A stretch of DNA of 34,718 nucleotides from Patulibacter minatonensis DSM 18081 (GCF_000519325.1 NZ_KI912613.1:911103-945820); one strand, 5' to 3'. Positions 24,672 through 32,191 are shown, numbered from the stretch's first letter. Made by a program: numbers and translations. Notes: generated by a model from the sequence alone, not told the origin.

Positions 24672-25291
24672 AAGAGGCGCACCCCGAACGTCGTCTCGAG
24701 TGCGGCGAGCGTGTCCGGGGCCGCGACGTGGCGGATCCCGCGGATGCCCGCGCGGTCCGCCGCCACGACGTTCTGCTCGAGGTCGTCGACGAAGACCGCG
24801 CGGTCCGCGGCGACACCGGCCCGCTCCAGCGCGAGCCGGTAGATCGCGCCCGACGGCTTGCGGACCCCGACGTGCCCGGAGAGCACGACGTGGTCGAACA
24901 GGCCGTCGAGGTCGTAGTCGTCGTAGCAGTGCATCCCGAACGAGTTCGAGAGCAGGACCGTGGTGATCCCGGCGGCGCGGAGCGCGGCGACGCCCGCCAG
25001 CATCGCGTCGTCGGGCCGCAGCGCGGCGGTCAGCCTGCGGAGCAGCCCCTCGGGCCGGACGTCGTCGCCCAGACGCGGCGCGAAGGCCCGCTCGAACGCG
25101 ACCTCGGACAGCTCGCCGCGCTCGACGGCGAGGAACAGCGGCGTCGCCTCCGGGTCCTCGCGGACGACACGCCGGAAGCGGTCCGGGGCGAGGCCGTCGG
25201 CCTCGCAGCCCGCGGCGAACGACGCGAAGACGTCGGTGGTCAGGACGCCCCCGAAGTCGATGAGGAGCGCGGTCGGCGTGGCGGCGGGCAC
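24668..25291 (-). CDS. HAD-family hydrolase, ACAD10 N-domain/epoxide-hydrolase-N type
   Basis: A 207-residue HAD-superfamily protein. Motif I is DFGGVLT with the nucleophile Asp12; the usual second Asp is Gly14, as in several HAD-IA proteins. Motif II is LLSNSFG, motif III the Lys of VRKPSGAIY, and motif IV FVDDLEQNV. This branch forms the N-terminal domain of human ACAD10 and of soluble epoxide hydrolase, and acts as a phosphatase in some members. The start is GTG at 25289-25291, six bases after a TACCGT box, so it may be leaderless. The longer in-frame extension is Arg/Pro-rich non-coding sequence. The stop lies in a CTAG shared with the acyl-CoA dehydrogenase stop. Confidence 0.9.
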   Translation of the reverse strand: MPAATPTALLIDFGGVLTTDVFASFAAGCEADGLAPDRFRRVVREDPEATPLFLAVERGELSEVAFERAFAPRLGDDVRPEGLLRRLTAALRPDDAMLAGVAALRAAGITTVLLSNSFGMHCYDDYDLDGLFDHVVLSGHVGVRKPSGAIYRLALERAGVAADRAVFVDDLEQNVVAADRAGIRGIRHVAAPDTLAALETTFGVRLF

Positions 25292-25297
25292 GGTCGG

Positions 25298-25303
25298 ACG
25301 GTA
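25298..25303 (-). promoter_or_regulatory. Candidate -10 box for leaderless HAD gene transcription
   Basis: On the minus strand TACCGT is followed by six bases and then the GTG start at 25291. This is the same geometry as at fbiC and the methyltransferase. Confidence 0.5.
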
Positions 25304-25346
25304 GGTGGCCGTTCGTCGGCGCGCGTCGTTGGTGCCGCGGCGGCTT

Positions 25347-25408
25347 GTCGCCCGCGACGAAGACCCCGCCGGCACCGCGGGCGGGGACCCGTCGTCCTGC
25401 ACGAGGCT
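25347..25408 (+). promoter_or_regulatory. Weak candidate operator and -10 box of the mycofactocin-type SDR
   Basis: GTCGC-CC-GCGAC (25347-25358) is a short dyad centred at 25352.5. A poor -10-like GAGGCT lies at 25403-25408, 50.5 bases from the centre. The spacing matches the better sites in the island, but both elements are weak and may be chance. Confidence 0.2.
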
Positions 25409-25454
25409 CGGGACAGCCGTGGCGCACCGCCCGGCGGGACCGAGGAGGAGCAGC

Positions 25455-26303
25455 ATGGGGGATCTCGAGGGCAAGGTCGCGTTCATCACCGGGGCGGCGC
25501 GCGGACAGGGCCGCAACCACGCCCTGCGGCTGGCCGAGCGCGGGGTCGACATCATCGCGCTGGACGTCAACCGGTCGATCGACACCGTGTCCTACCCGGG
25601 ACCGGACGCGGAGGACCTGGCGGAGACCGTGCGGCTCGTCGAGGCGCTGGACCGGCGCATCGTGGCCGTCGAGGCCGACGTCCGCGACCCCGACGCGGTG
25701 CGGTCCGTCGTCGAAGAGGGGATCGAGACGTTCGGCCGGCTCGACATCGTGATCCCGAACGCCGGGATCGCGTCGGTCGCGTCGGCGCGTGAGATGAGCG
25801 ACGCGATGTGGCACGAGCTGATCGACATCAACCTCAACGGGACGTGGCACGCGATCTCGGCGTCGCTGCCGCACATGGGGCTCTCGAGCCCAGGTGGTCG
25901 CGGCGGGTCGATCGTGCTGATCGGTTCCGTCGCGAGCTTCAAGGGGATGGCGAACATCGTCCACTACGTCGCGACGAAGCACGCGATGGTCGGGATCGCC
26001 AAGTCGCTGGCGTTCGAGCTCGGGCCCGACCACATCCGGGTCAACGTCATCTGCCCGACGAACGTCGACACGCCGATGGTGCAGAACGCGTTCACCCGGA
26101 AGCTGTTCATGCCGGACGTCGAGAACCCGACCCGGGAGGACGCCGAGCGCGAGGGCTCGCCGCACCGGCAGGCCAACGCGATCCCGGTCCCGTGGATCGA
26201 CCCCGACGACACGACCAACGCGATGCTGTTCCTCGTCTCCGACACCGGCCGCTACGTGACGGGCACGGCGATCCCGGTCGACGCAGGGTTCCTCACGAAG
26301 TGA
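25455..26303 (+). CDS. Mycofactocin-coupled SDR-family oxidoreductase (carveol-dehydrogenase-like)
   Basis: A 282-residue SDR. The cofactor loop TGAARGQGRNHALRLAE at 12-28 and the following DIIALDV are the hallmark of the mycofactocin-coupled subfamily, which holds its NAD tightly and passes electrons to the peptide redox carrier mycofactocin. PNAG is at 101-104, catalytic Ser158, and YVATK at 171-175. The roughly 25-residue insert after the Rossmann tail and the C-terminal YVTGTAIPVDAGF fit the subfamily. GAGGAGGAG just before the ATG at 25455 fixes the start. Substrates of relatives are terpenoid or other secondary alcohols. The stop abuts the convergent CoA-transferase stop. Confidence 0.92.
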   Translation: MGDLEGKVAFITGAARGQGRNHALRLAERGVDIIALDVNRSIDTVSYPGPDAEDLAETVRLVEALDRRIVAVEADVRDPDAVRSVVEEGIETFGRLDIVIPNAGIASVASAREMSDAMWHELIDINLNGTWHAISASLPHMGLSSPGGRGGSIVLIGSVASFKGMANIVHYVATKHAMVGIAKSLAFELGPDHIRVNVICPTNVDTPMVQNAFTRKLFMPDVENPTREDAEREGSPHRQANAIPVPWIDPDDTTNAMLFLVSDTGRYVTGTAIPVDAGFLTK

Positions 26304-27539
26304 TCAGGCGACCGCGCCCGCCGCGCGCAGCGCCTCGATCTCGTCGGTCGTGAACCCCGCGTCGGCGAGCGTGGCGTCGGTGTCCGTCCCGGCCGGCACC
26401 GGCGCGCGGCCCGCGGTCGCCGGGGTGCGGTCGAAGCGCGGGGCCGGGGCGGGGACGGCGTGGCCGTCGACCTCGACGAAGCCGCGACGGGCCACGGCGT
26501 GCGCGTGGTGCGGCGCCTCGTCGAGCGAGAGCACCGGGGCGAAGCACGCGCCGAGCGGCTCGAGGACCGCGCACCACTCGTCGCGGGTCCGGCCGGCGAA
26601 GACCTCCGCGAACCGCGCCGAGTTCGCGGGCCACCGGGAGCGGTCGTCCTGCGGCCCCAGCTCGTCCGCGTCGAGCCCCATCCCCTGCAGCAGCGCGGCG
26701 TAGAACTGCGGCTCGATCGCGGCGACGGAGACGAAGCGCCCGTCCTTCGTCGCGTAGACGTCGTAGAAGTGCGCACCCCCGTCCAGCAGGTTCGCCTCGC
26801 GGTCGTCCTCCCAGAAGCCCTCGTGCCGCATCCCGTGGATCGCCGTGGCGAGCTGCCCCGCGCCGTCGACCATCGCGACGTCGACGGTCTGCCCCCGACC
26901 GGAGCGCTCGCGCTCGAACAGCGCCGCGACGACCCCGGACGCCAGGAGCGCGCCCCCGCCGCCGAAGTCGCCGATGAGGTTCAGCGGCGCCACGGGGCGG
27001 TCGCCACGGCCGATCGCGTGGAGGACCCCGGTGAGCGCCAGGTAGTTCAGGTCGTGGCCGGGCGCCTGGGCGTACGGGCCCTCCTGCCCCCACCCGGTCA
27101 TCCGCCCGTAGACGAGCCGCGGGTTGCGTCCGCGGACGACGTCCGGGCCGACGCCGAGCCGCTCGGCCACGCCGGGCCGGAACCCCTCGACCAGGACGTC
27201 GGCCGCGTCGGTCAGCCGCAGGACGACGTCGACGCCCTCGGGCTGCTTGAGGTCGACCGTCACCGAGGTGCGGCCGCGCACGAGCGCGCGGTCGACGGCC
27301 CCCGGATCGCCCGCCTGGCTCGCGCGGTCGACCCGGACGACCTCGGCCCCCATGTCGGCCAGCAGCATGCAGCCGAAGGGGGCGGGGCCGATGCCGCCGA
27401 GCTCGACGACGCGGACGCCGGCGAGCGGGCCGGACGGCGCGGCGGTGCCGTCGCGGTCCCCGGCCCCGTCCCCCGCGGGACCGGTCGCACCGGAGCCTCC
27501 GTCCGGGGTGGTGGTCGGCCGGTCGCGCGCGTCGGACAT
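26304..27539 (-). CDS. CaiB/BaiF CoA-transferase family protein, alpha-methylacyl-CoA racemase-like
   Basis: A 411-residue protein of the CaiB/BaiF fold. After a disordered leader of about 36 residues come GPLAGVRVVELGGIGPAPF, the motif GHDLNYLALTG with His162, and NLIGDFGGGG with Asp191. This His/Asp pair matches the two catalytic bases of alpha-methylacyl-CoA racemase, so racemisation of a 2-methyl-branched acyl-CoA is more likely than CoA transfer. Such racemases serve isoprenoid and sterol side-chain breakdown. The ATG at 27537-27539 is seven bases from a CAGTCT box and may be leaderless. The gene diverges from the acyl-CoA ligase across 158 bases. Confidence 0.9.
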   Translation of the reverse strand: MSDARDRPTTTPDGGSGATGPAGDGAGDRDGTAAPSGPLAGVRVVELGGIGPAPFGCMLLADMGAEVVRVDRASQAGDPGAVDRALVRGRTSVTVDLKQPEGVDVVLRLTDAADVLVEGFRPGVAERLGVGPDVVRGRNPRLVYGRMTGWGQEGPYAQAPGHDLNYLALTGVLHAIGRGDRPVAPLNLIGDFGGGGALLASGVVAALFERERSGRGQTVDVAMVDGAGQLATAIHGMRHEGFWEDDREANLLDGGAHFYDVYATKDGRFVSVAAIEPQFYAALLQGMGLDADELGPQDDRSRWPANSARFAEVFAGRTRDEWCAVLEPLGACFAPVLSLDEAPHHAHAVARRGFVEVDGHAVPAPAPRFDRTPATAGRAPVPAGTDTDATLADAGFTTDEIEALRAAGAVA

Positions 27540-27592
27540 CGTCCCGAGACTGCCGCGGGCGCACGACTCCCGAGGTCGCCCGCGGGCCCGGT

Positions 27593-27610
27593 TTCGGAGG
27601 GTCCTCCAAA
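27593..27610. promoter_or_regulatory. Palindromic operator between the racemase-like gene and the acyl-CoA ligase
   Basis: TTCGGAGGGTCCTCCAAA contains the perfect dyad GGAGG-GT-CCTCC centred at 27601.5. Read on the other strand it is TTTGGAGGACCCTCCGAA, nearly identical to the site at 23206. The centre is 50.5 bases upstream of TACGCT at 27652 and 62 bases upstream of the racemase start. Confidence 0.65.
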
Positions 27611-27651
27611 TCGGCCCGGCGCGGCGGCGCGGCGGGCCCGGCGCCCCGACC

Positions 27652-27657
27652 TACGCT
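27652..27657 (+). promoter_or_regulatory. Candidate -10 box of the acyl-CoA ligase
   Basis: TACGCT within CCTACGCTGG, the recurring island promoter string. It would give a leader of about 34 bases ending in the AAGGGAG ribosome site. Confidence 0.5.
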
Positions 27658-27697
27658 GGCGGGGTCCGGCCGACGGCCGGGAAGGGAGAGCACACCG

Positions 27698-29257
27698 GTG
27701 ACATCGCAGCCCACGTCGACAGCAACCCGCGCGTTCCCGGACGACCACGCCGCGGCGGATCCCACGGCGGTCGCCTATCGGATGGCCCGCGGCGGCGAGG
27801 AGGTCACCTACACCCGCCTGACGGAGCGGTCCCGCCGGATCGCCCGGCTGCTGCACGACCGGGGCCTGCGGCACGGCGACTGCGTCGCGCTCGTGATGGA
27901 GAACACCCCGCGGTTCTTCGAGGTCGCGTGGGCCGCCCAGCGCTCCGGCCTCCGCTACACCGCCGCGTCGACCCGCCTGACGGCCCCCGAGATCGCGTAC
28001 CTGCTGCAGGACAGCGACAGCCGCGTCGTCTTCGCCACGCCGGGCTGCGCCGTGGTCGTCCGGGACGCCGTCGCCGGCCTCGACGACCCGCCGGCCCTGA
28101 TCGGCACCGAGGGCCCGCTGGACGGCTTCGAGGACCTCGACGCGCTCGTGGCCGGGCTTCCGGGCGAGCCGCTCGACGACGAGGCCGAGGGCATCGACCT
28201 GCTCTACAGCTCCGGCACCACCGGCCGGCCGAAGGGCATCGAGGACGCGCTGCCGCTGGCCCCGCTCGGCACGCCGCCCGGCGTCGCGAAGCTCATGCAG
28301 GGCCGCTTCGGGTTCACGAAGGACATGGTCTACCTGTCCCCCGCGCCGCTCTACCACTCCGCCCCGCTGCGGGTGAACATGACCGTCCACCGCACCGGCG
28401 GCACCGCGGTCGTCATGGAGCGCTTCGACGCCCGCGAGGCGCTCGCGCTGATCGAGCGCCACCGCGTCACGCACGCGCTGATGGTGCCGACGATGTTCGT
28501 GCGGATGCTGAAGCTGCCCGACGAGGAGCGCCTGCGGTTCGACGTGTCGTCGCTGCGGTGCGTCATCCACGCCGCGGCGCCGTGCCCGCCGGAGGTCAAG
28601 CGCCGGATGATCGAGTGGTTCGGCCCGGTGATCCACGAGTACTACGCGGCGACCGAGAACCACATGTTCACCGCGATCACGTCCGAGGAGTCGCTGGAGC
28701 GGCCCGGGTCGGTCGGCCGGTCGCTGCTCGGGATCCCGCACGTGCTCGACGACAACGGCCGCGAGCTGCCGGCCGGCGAGACCGGCACGATCTGGTCGGA
28801 GGGCGGCCCGCCGTTCTCGTACCGCAACGACCCGGAGAAGACCGCCGAGTCGCGCAACGACCGCGGCTGGGCGACGGTCGGCGACCTCGGGCACCTCGAC
28901 GAGGACGGGTACCTCTACATCAGCGACCGTCGCAGCGACCTGATCCTCAGCGGCGGCGTGAACATCTACCCGCAGGAGTCCGAGGCGGTCCTCGTCACGC
29001 ACCCGAAGGTCACCGACGTGGCCGTCTTCGGGATCCCGCACGACGAGCTCGGCGAGGAGGTCAAGGCCGTCGTCCAGCCGGCCGACCCGGGCGCCGCGGG
29101 CCCGGAGCTCGAGGCCGAGCTCCTGGCCTTCTGCCGCGAGCACCTGGCGAAGTTCAAGTGCCCGCGGAGCATCGACTTCGAGGACGAGCTCCCGCGCCAC
29201 GCGACGGGGAAGCTCTACAAGCGGCTGCTCCGCGACCGGTACGTCGCGGGGGCGTAG
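27698..29257 (+). CDS. Acyl-CoA synthetase (AMP-forming ligase, FadD-like)
   Basis: A 519-residue adenylate-forming enzyme that should activate a carboxylic acid with ATP and CoA. The P-loop-like SSGTTGRPKG is near 171-180, YYAATENHMFTAI gives the A5 motif region, GDLGHLDEDGYLYISDR the A7/A8 core, and the catalytic Lys505 lies in the C-terminal GKLYKR. The substrate-pocket type cannot be read from sequence. The GTG start at 27698 has AAGGGAG nine bases upstream. It carries the same upstream palindrome as the acyl-CoA dehydrogenase, so the two are probably co-regulated, and it could play the role LvaE has in levulinate catabolism. Confidence 0.94.
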   Translation: MTSQPTSTATRAFPDDHAAADPTAVAYRMARGGEEVTYTRLTERSRRIARLLHDRGLRHGDCVALVMENTPRFFEVAWAAQRSGLRYTAASTRLTAPEIAYLLQDSDSRVVFATPGCAVVVRDAVAGLDDPPALIGTEGPLDGFEDLDALVAGLPGEPLDDEAEGIDLLYSSGTTGRPKGIEDALPLAPLGTPPGVAKLMQGRFGFTKDMVYLSPAPLYHSAPLRVNMTVHRTGGTAVVMERFDAREALALIERHRVTHALMVPTMFVRMLKLPDEERLRFDVSSLRCVIHAAAPCPPEVKRRMIEWFGPVIHEYYAATENHMFTAITSEESLERPGSVGRSLLGIPHVLDDNGRELPAGETGTIWSEGGPPFSYRNDPEKTAESRNDRGWATVGDLGHLDEDGYLYISDRRSDLILSGGVNIYPQESEAVLVTHPKVTDVAVFGIPHDELGEEVKAVVQPADPGAAGPELEAELLAFCREHLAKFKCPRSIDFEDELPRHATGKLYKRLLRDRYVAGA

Positions 29258-29378
29258 GGCCGTCCCGGCCGGGTCGGCTACCGGGTCCGCCCGGGCGCCG
29301 GACGACCCGGTCCCGGCGCCTCTTGGGCGAATCACGGAACGGTCGGACCACCGGTCCCGTACGGCGTACGGACGGGCC

Positions 29379-29384
29379 TACGTT
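29379..29384 (+). promoter_or_regulatory. Candidate -10 box of the cytochrome P450 gene
   Basis: TACGTT within CCTACGTTGGAAGCACGG. The inverted repeat CCGTAC-GGC-GTACGG (29357-29371) lies in the -35 to -10 spacer region. The GGAGG-type palindrome is absent here. Confidence 0.5.
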
Positions 29385-29417
29385 GGAAGCACGGAACACC
29401 CCCACGAGGAGGACGAC

Positions 29418-30713
29418 GTGCACGACCAACAGACCGAGGACCTGCCGGAGGCGGCACTGACGGACCCGGCGTTCACCGAGGACCCGTACCGCTACTACCC
29501 GAAGCTCCTGCGGGAGTGCCCGGTCAAGCACGAGCCCGGGGTCGGCTGGCTCGTCAGCCGCTACGCCGACGTCCGGACGATGGCGCTGAACACCAAGGAC
29601 TTCTCCTCGAGCGTCGCCGGCGAGGGCGGCCCGCGCCACATGGGCGTGAGCGAGGAGCCGTTCTCGCAGGAGGTGCTCGACCTCCTCGAGCAGTACCACC
29701 CGATGGACAACGCGCTGTTCACGGCGGACCCGCCGCACCACACGCGGCACCGGGCGCTCGTGAACAAGGCGCTGAACCCGCGCCGCGTCCGCAAGCTCGA
29801 GGGCGCGATGCGGCAGATCGCCCACGAGCTGGTCGACGCGTTCGTGGACGACGGCCGCTGCGAGCTCCACACGCAGTTCGGGATCGGCCTGCCCCTGACC
29901 GTCATCGCGGACACCCTCGGTGTCGCCCGCGCGGACATGCCGGCGTTCAAGCACTGGTCGGACTGCATGCTCGCGGGCAACCTCGACGTGCTCGACAACC
30001 CCCGCCGGGCGGAGGTCGCGCGCGCCGTCATCGCGTTCCAGCAGTACATGATCCCGTTGATCGAGGAGCGCCGGGAGACGCCCTGCGACGACCTCCTCAG
30101 CGACCTCGCCAACGCCGAGATCGACGACGACACCGCCGAGCTCCCCGGGCCCAGGCGCCTGACCACGGCGGAGCTCCTGCCGATCGTCAGCCAGCTGCTG
30201 CTCGCCGGCAACGAGACGACGACGAACCTCATCGGCAACGGCCTCGTCCTGCTGCTCCAGCACCCCGAGTCGATGGCCGAGCTCCGCGCCGACCCGACGC
30301 TGATCCCGAACTTCCTGGAGGAGGTCCTCCGCTTCGACGGGCCGATCCACTGCACGTTCCGGCGTGCGCAGGAGGGCGCCGAGGTGCTCGGCGAGTCGTT
30401 CGCGCCGGGCACGATGGTGATCCCGATGTGGGGCGCCGCGGGTCAGGACGAGACCGTCTTCGAGGACCCGCGCTCGTTCGACATCCACCGGAGGAACGCG
30501 AAGCGGCACCTGACCTTCGGGGCGGGGATCCACTTCTGCGCCGGCGCCGAGATGGCGCGCGTCGAGGGCAAGGTCGCGTTCGAGGTGCTCCTCGAGCGGC
30601 TCGCCGACATCCGCCTCGCCCCCGAGGCCGACCTGGCGCACCAGCCGAGCTTCTCCGCCCGCGGCTACCGGCGCGTCGACATCGAGTTCAACCGACCGAA
30701 GGACCGAGCATGA
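29418..30713 (+). CDS. Cytochrome P450
   Basis: A 431-residue soluble bacterial P450. The I-helix oxygen-binding motif AGNETTTN starts at 263, the ExxR motif lies in EEVLRFDGP, and the heme ligand is Cys374 in FGAGIHFCAG. FTADPPHHTRHR is the C-helix region. The overall sequence resembles the CYP125/CYP142-type and other actinobacterial P450s that hydroxylate lipids or terpenoids, but no subfamily can be assigned by eye. The start is GTG at 29418 behind GAGGAGG. The stop overlaps the next ATG (ATGA), coupling it to the SnoaL-like gene. No ferredoxin gene is adjacent, so electrons must come from elsewhere. Confidence 0.95.
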   Translation: MHDQQTEDLPEAALTDPAFTEDPYRYYPKLLRECPVKHEPGVGWLVSRYADVRTMALNTKDFSSSVAGEGGPRHMGVSEEPFSQEVLDLLEQYHPMDNALFTADPPHHTRHRALVNKALNPRRVRKLEGAMRQIAHELVDAFVDDGRCELHTQFGIGLPLTVIADTLGVARADMPAFKHWSDCMLAGNLDVLDNPRRAEVARAVIAFQQYMIPLIEERRETPCDDLLSDLANAEIDDDTAELPGPRRLTTAELLPIVSQLLLAGNETTTNLIGNGLVLLLQHPESMAELRADPTLIPNFLEEVLRFDGPIHCTFRRAQEGAEVLGESFAPGTMVIPMWGAAGQDETVFEDPRSFDIHRRNAKRHLTFGAGIHFCAGAEMARVEGKVAFEVLLERLADIRLAPEADLAHQPSFSARGYRRVDIEFNRPKDRA

Positions 30714-31117
30714 GCACCACCGGGACCACGCGCCTCGAGGCGAACAAGCAGACGATCCGCGACTTCCTGGAGGTCCTGAGCACCGGGGACGTCGCCGGGG
30801 CGATGGAGTTTGTCGCCGACGACGGGACCTGGTGGGTCGCCGGCACGACGCCGCTGTCGGGCACCCACACGAAGGCCGCGTTCACCGCGCTGCTCGGGGG
30901 CGTGGGCGACGCCTTCCGGATCCCGCTCGGGATCACCCCGAAGGCGTTCACCGCCGAGGGCGATCGCGTGGCCGTCGAGGCGGAGTTTTACACCGAGCGC
31001 AACGACGGCGTGGTCTACAACAACCAGTACCACTTCCTGTTCGAGGTCCACGACGGGAAGATCCGTCGGGCCAAGGAGTTCCTCGACACGATGCACGCCG
31101 CCGACGTCCTCTGCTGA
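30710..31117 (+). CDS. SnoaL-like/NTF2-fold protein
   Basis: A 135-residue protein with the SnoaL/ketosteroid-isomerase-like pattern: an N-terminal helix pair (ANKQTIRDFLEVLSTGD), a WWVAG strand, a central AEFYTERNDGVVYNNQYHF strand pair and a C-terminal IRRAKEFLDT. Proteins of this fold include isomerases, hydrolases, cyclases and non-catalytic partners. The ATG overlaps the P450 stop, so the protein probably acts on the P450 product or substrate. The exact reaction is unknown. It ends 19 bases from the convergent LLM gene stop. Confidence 0.85.
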   Translation: MSTTGTTRLEANKQTIRDFLEVLSTGDVAGAMEFVADDGTWWVAGTTPLSGTHTKAAFTALLGGVGDAFRIPLGITPKAFTAEGDRVAVEAEFYTERNDGVVYNNQYHFLFEVHDGKIRRAKEFLDTMHAADVLC

Positions 31118-31136
31118 GGACGCCGGCGGGGCGGGG

Positions 31137-32189
31137 TCAGCCCGCGGGGGCCCGCTCCGCCGCGAGGCGCTCGCGCACCGCCGGCAGGACCTTCGACGTC
31201 AGCGTCGCGATGCGCGCGCTGCCGGACTCCACGGACTCGCCGGGGAGCTGCGCCCAGAAGTGGACGTCGCGGATCAGCGGCTGGCCCACGAGCAGGTCGG
31301 AGATCTCGCGGGTCGCCGTCTCGACGTCCCAGAGCTGGAAGGCCCCGGCGTCGACGATCGACTGGGCGTCCGGGAACCGCGGGGTCTCGTCCGGCGGCCC
31401 GAAGGCGCCCCAGCCGATGTACTCGTTCAGCTGGTAGAGCGCGTGCTGCCCGATGCGCGCCCACTCGGCCTCCGGGTCCTCCGCCACGATCGCCCACTGG
31501 CCCGCGTAGATCGCGCCCTCCGACCGCGGCCGTCCGGCCCGCTCGAGCCCCTCGACGTACATCTCGTGGTGCGCGTTCTGGGTGCTCAGGAACCCGTCGC
31601 CGATCCGCGCGGCGCGGTCGATCGCGGGGGGCGACATGCCGCCGATCAGGACCTGCGGCGTCCGGGCGGGCTGCGGGTGGACCGTGAGGTCGGGGTAGTC
31701 GAACCGCTTGCCGCCGAAGGCGATCGAGCGCCCCGACCACGCGCGACGGACGACCTCGACGGTCTCCTCCAGGAGGCTCGGCCGGTGCTTGATGTTCCGG
31801 CCGAACGCCTCGAACTCGAGCTCGCGGTAGCCCACCGCGATGCCGAGGTCGAAGCGGCCGTCGCTGAGGATCCCCAGCGTCGCGGCGTCCTCGGCCAGGC
31901 GCACCGGGTCGTGCAGCGCCGGGAGCATGAGGTTCGTCGAGATCCGCAGGTCCTTCGTGCGGGCCGCGATCGCGGCCGCCACCACCAGCGGGGACGGCGT
32001 GTAGCCGTCGTCGCAGAAGTGGTGCTCCGTCAACCAGACCGACCCGATGCCCTGGGTCTCCGCCCACGCGATCTGGTCGAGCACGTCGGCGTAGAGCTGC
32101 TCGAACGGCCGGCGCCACTGCTCGGGGTTGCGCAGGTCGTACCAGAGGCCGAAGCGGACGTCGTCCGGTCCGGTCGCCGCGGCGCCCAT
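31137..32189 (-). CDS. LLM-class flavin/F420-dependent oxidoreductase (second of the operon's two)
   Basis: A 350-residue TIM-barrel enzyme of the bacterial luciferase-like superfamily. It shows GSVWLTEHHFCDDGYTP-type active-site residues, ISTNLMLPALHDPVRLAEDAA, and the barrel segment LSDGRFDLGIAVGYRELEFEAFG. Members use FMNH2 or F420H2 to reduce or mono-oxygenate substrates; the sequence alone does not settle which. The ATG at 32187-32189 lies two bases after the alpha/beta hydrolase stop, with AGAAGG upstream, so they are coupled. It is last in a three-gene minus-strand operon with a related LLM gene first. Confidence 0.93.
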   Translation of the reverse strand: MGAAATGPDDVRFGLWYDLRNPEQWRRPFEQLYADVLDQIAWAETQGIGSVWLTEHHFCDDGYTPSPLVVAAAIAARTKDLRISTNLMLPALHDPVRLAEDAATLGILSDGRFDLGIAVGYRELEFEAFGRNIKHRPSLLEETVEVVRRAWSGRSIAFGGKRFDYPDLTVHPQPARTPQVLIGGMSPPAIDRAARIGDGFLSTQNAHHEMYVEGLERAGRPRSEGAIYAGQWAIVAEDPEAEWARIGQHALYQLNEYIGWGAFGPPDETPRFPDAQSIVDAGAFQLWDVETATREISDLLVGQPLIRDVHFWAQLPGESVESGSARIATLTSKVLPAVRERLAAERAPAG

Positions 32190-32191
32190 GG

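Noticed and set aside
25292-25585. In-frame N-terminal extension of the HAD gene
   Set aside because: It overlaps the ribosome site and start of the mycofactocin-type SDR and shows no homology-like features.
29315-29340. Possible island palindrome at -51 before the P450 -10 box
   Set aside because: The stretch TCTTGGGCGAATCACGGAAC has no dyad symmetry around the expected centre, so the P450 promoter is not counted with the others.
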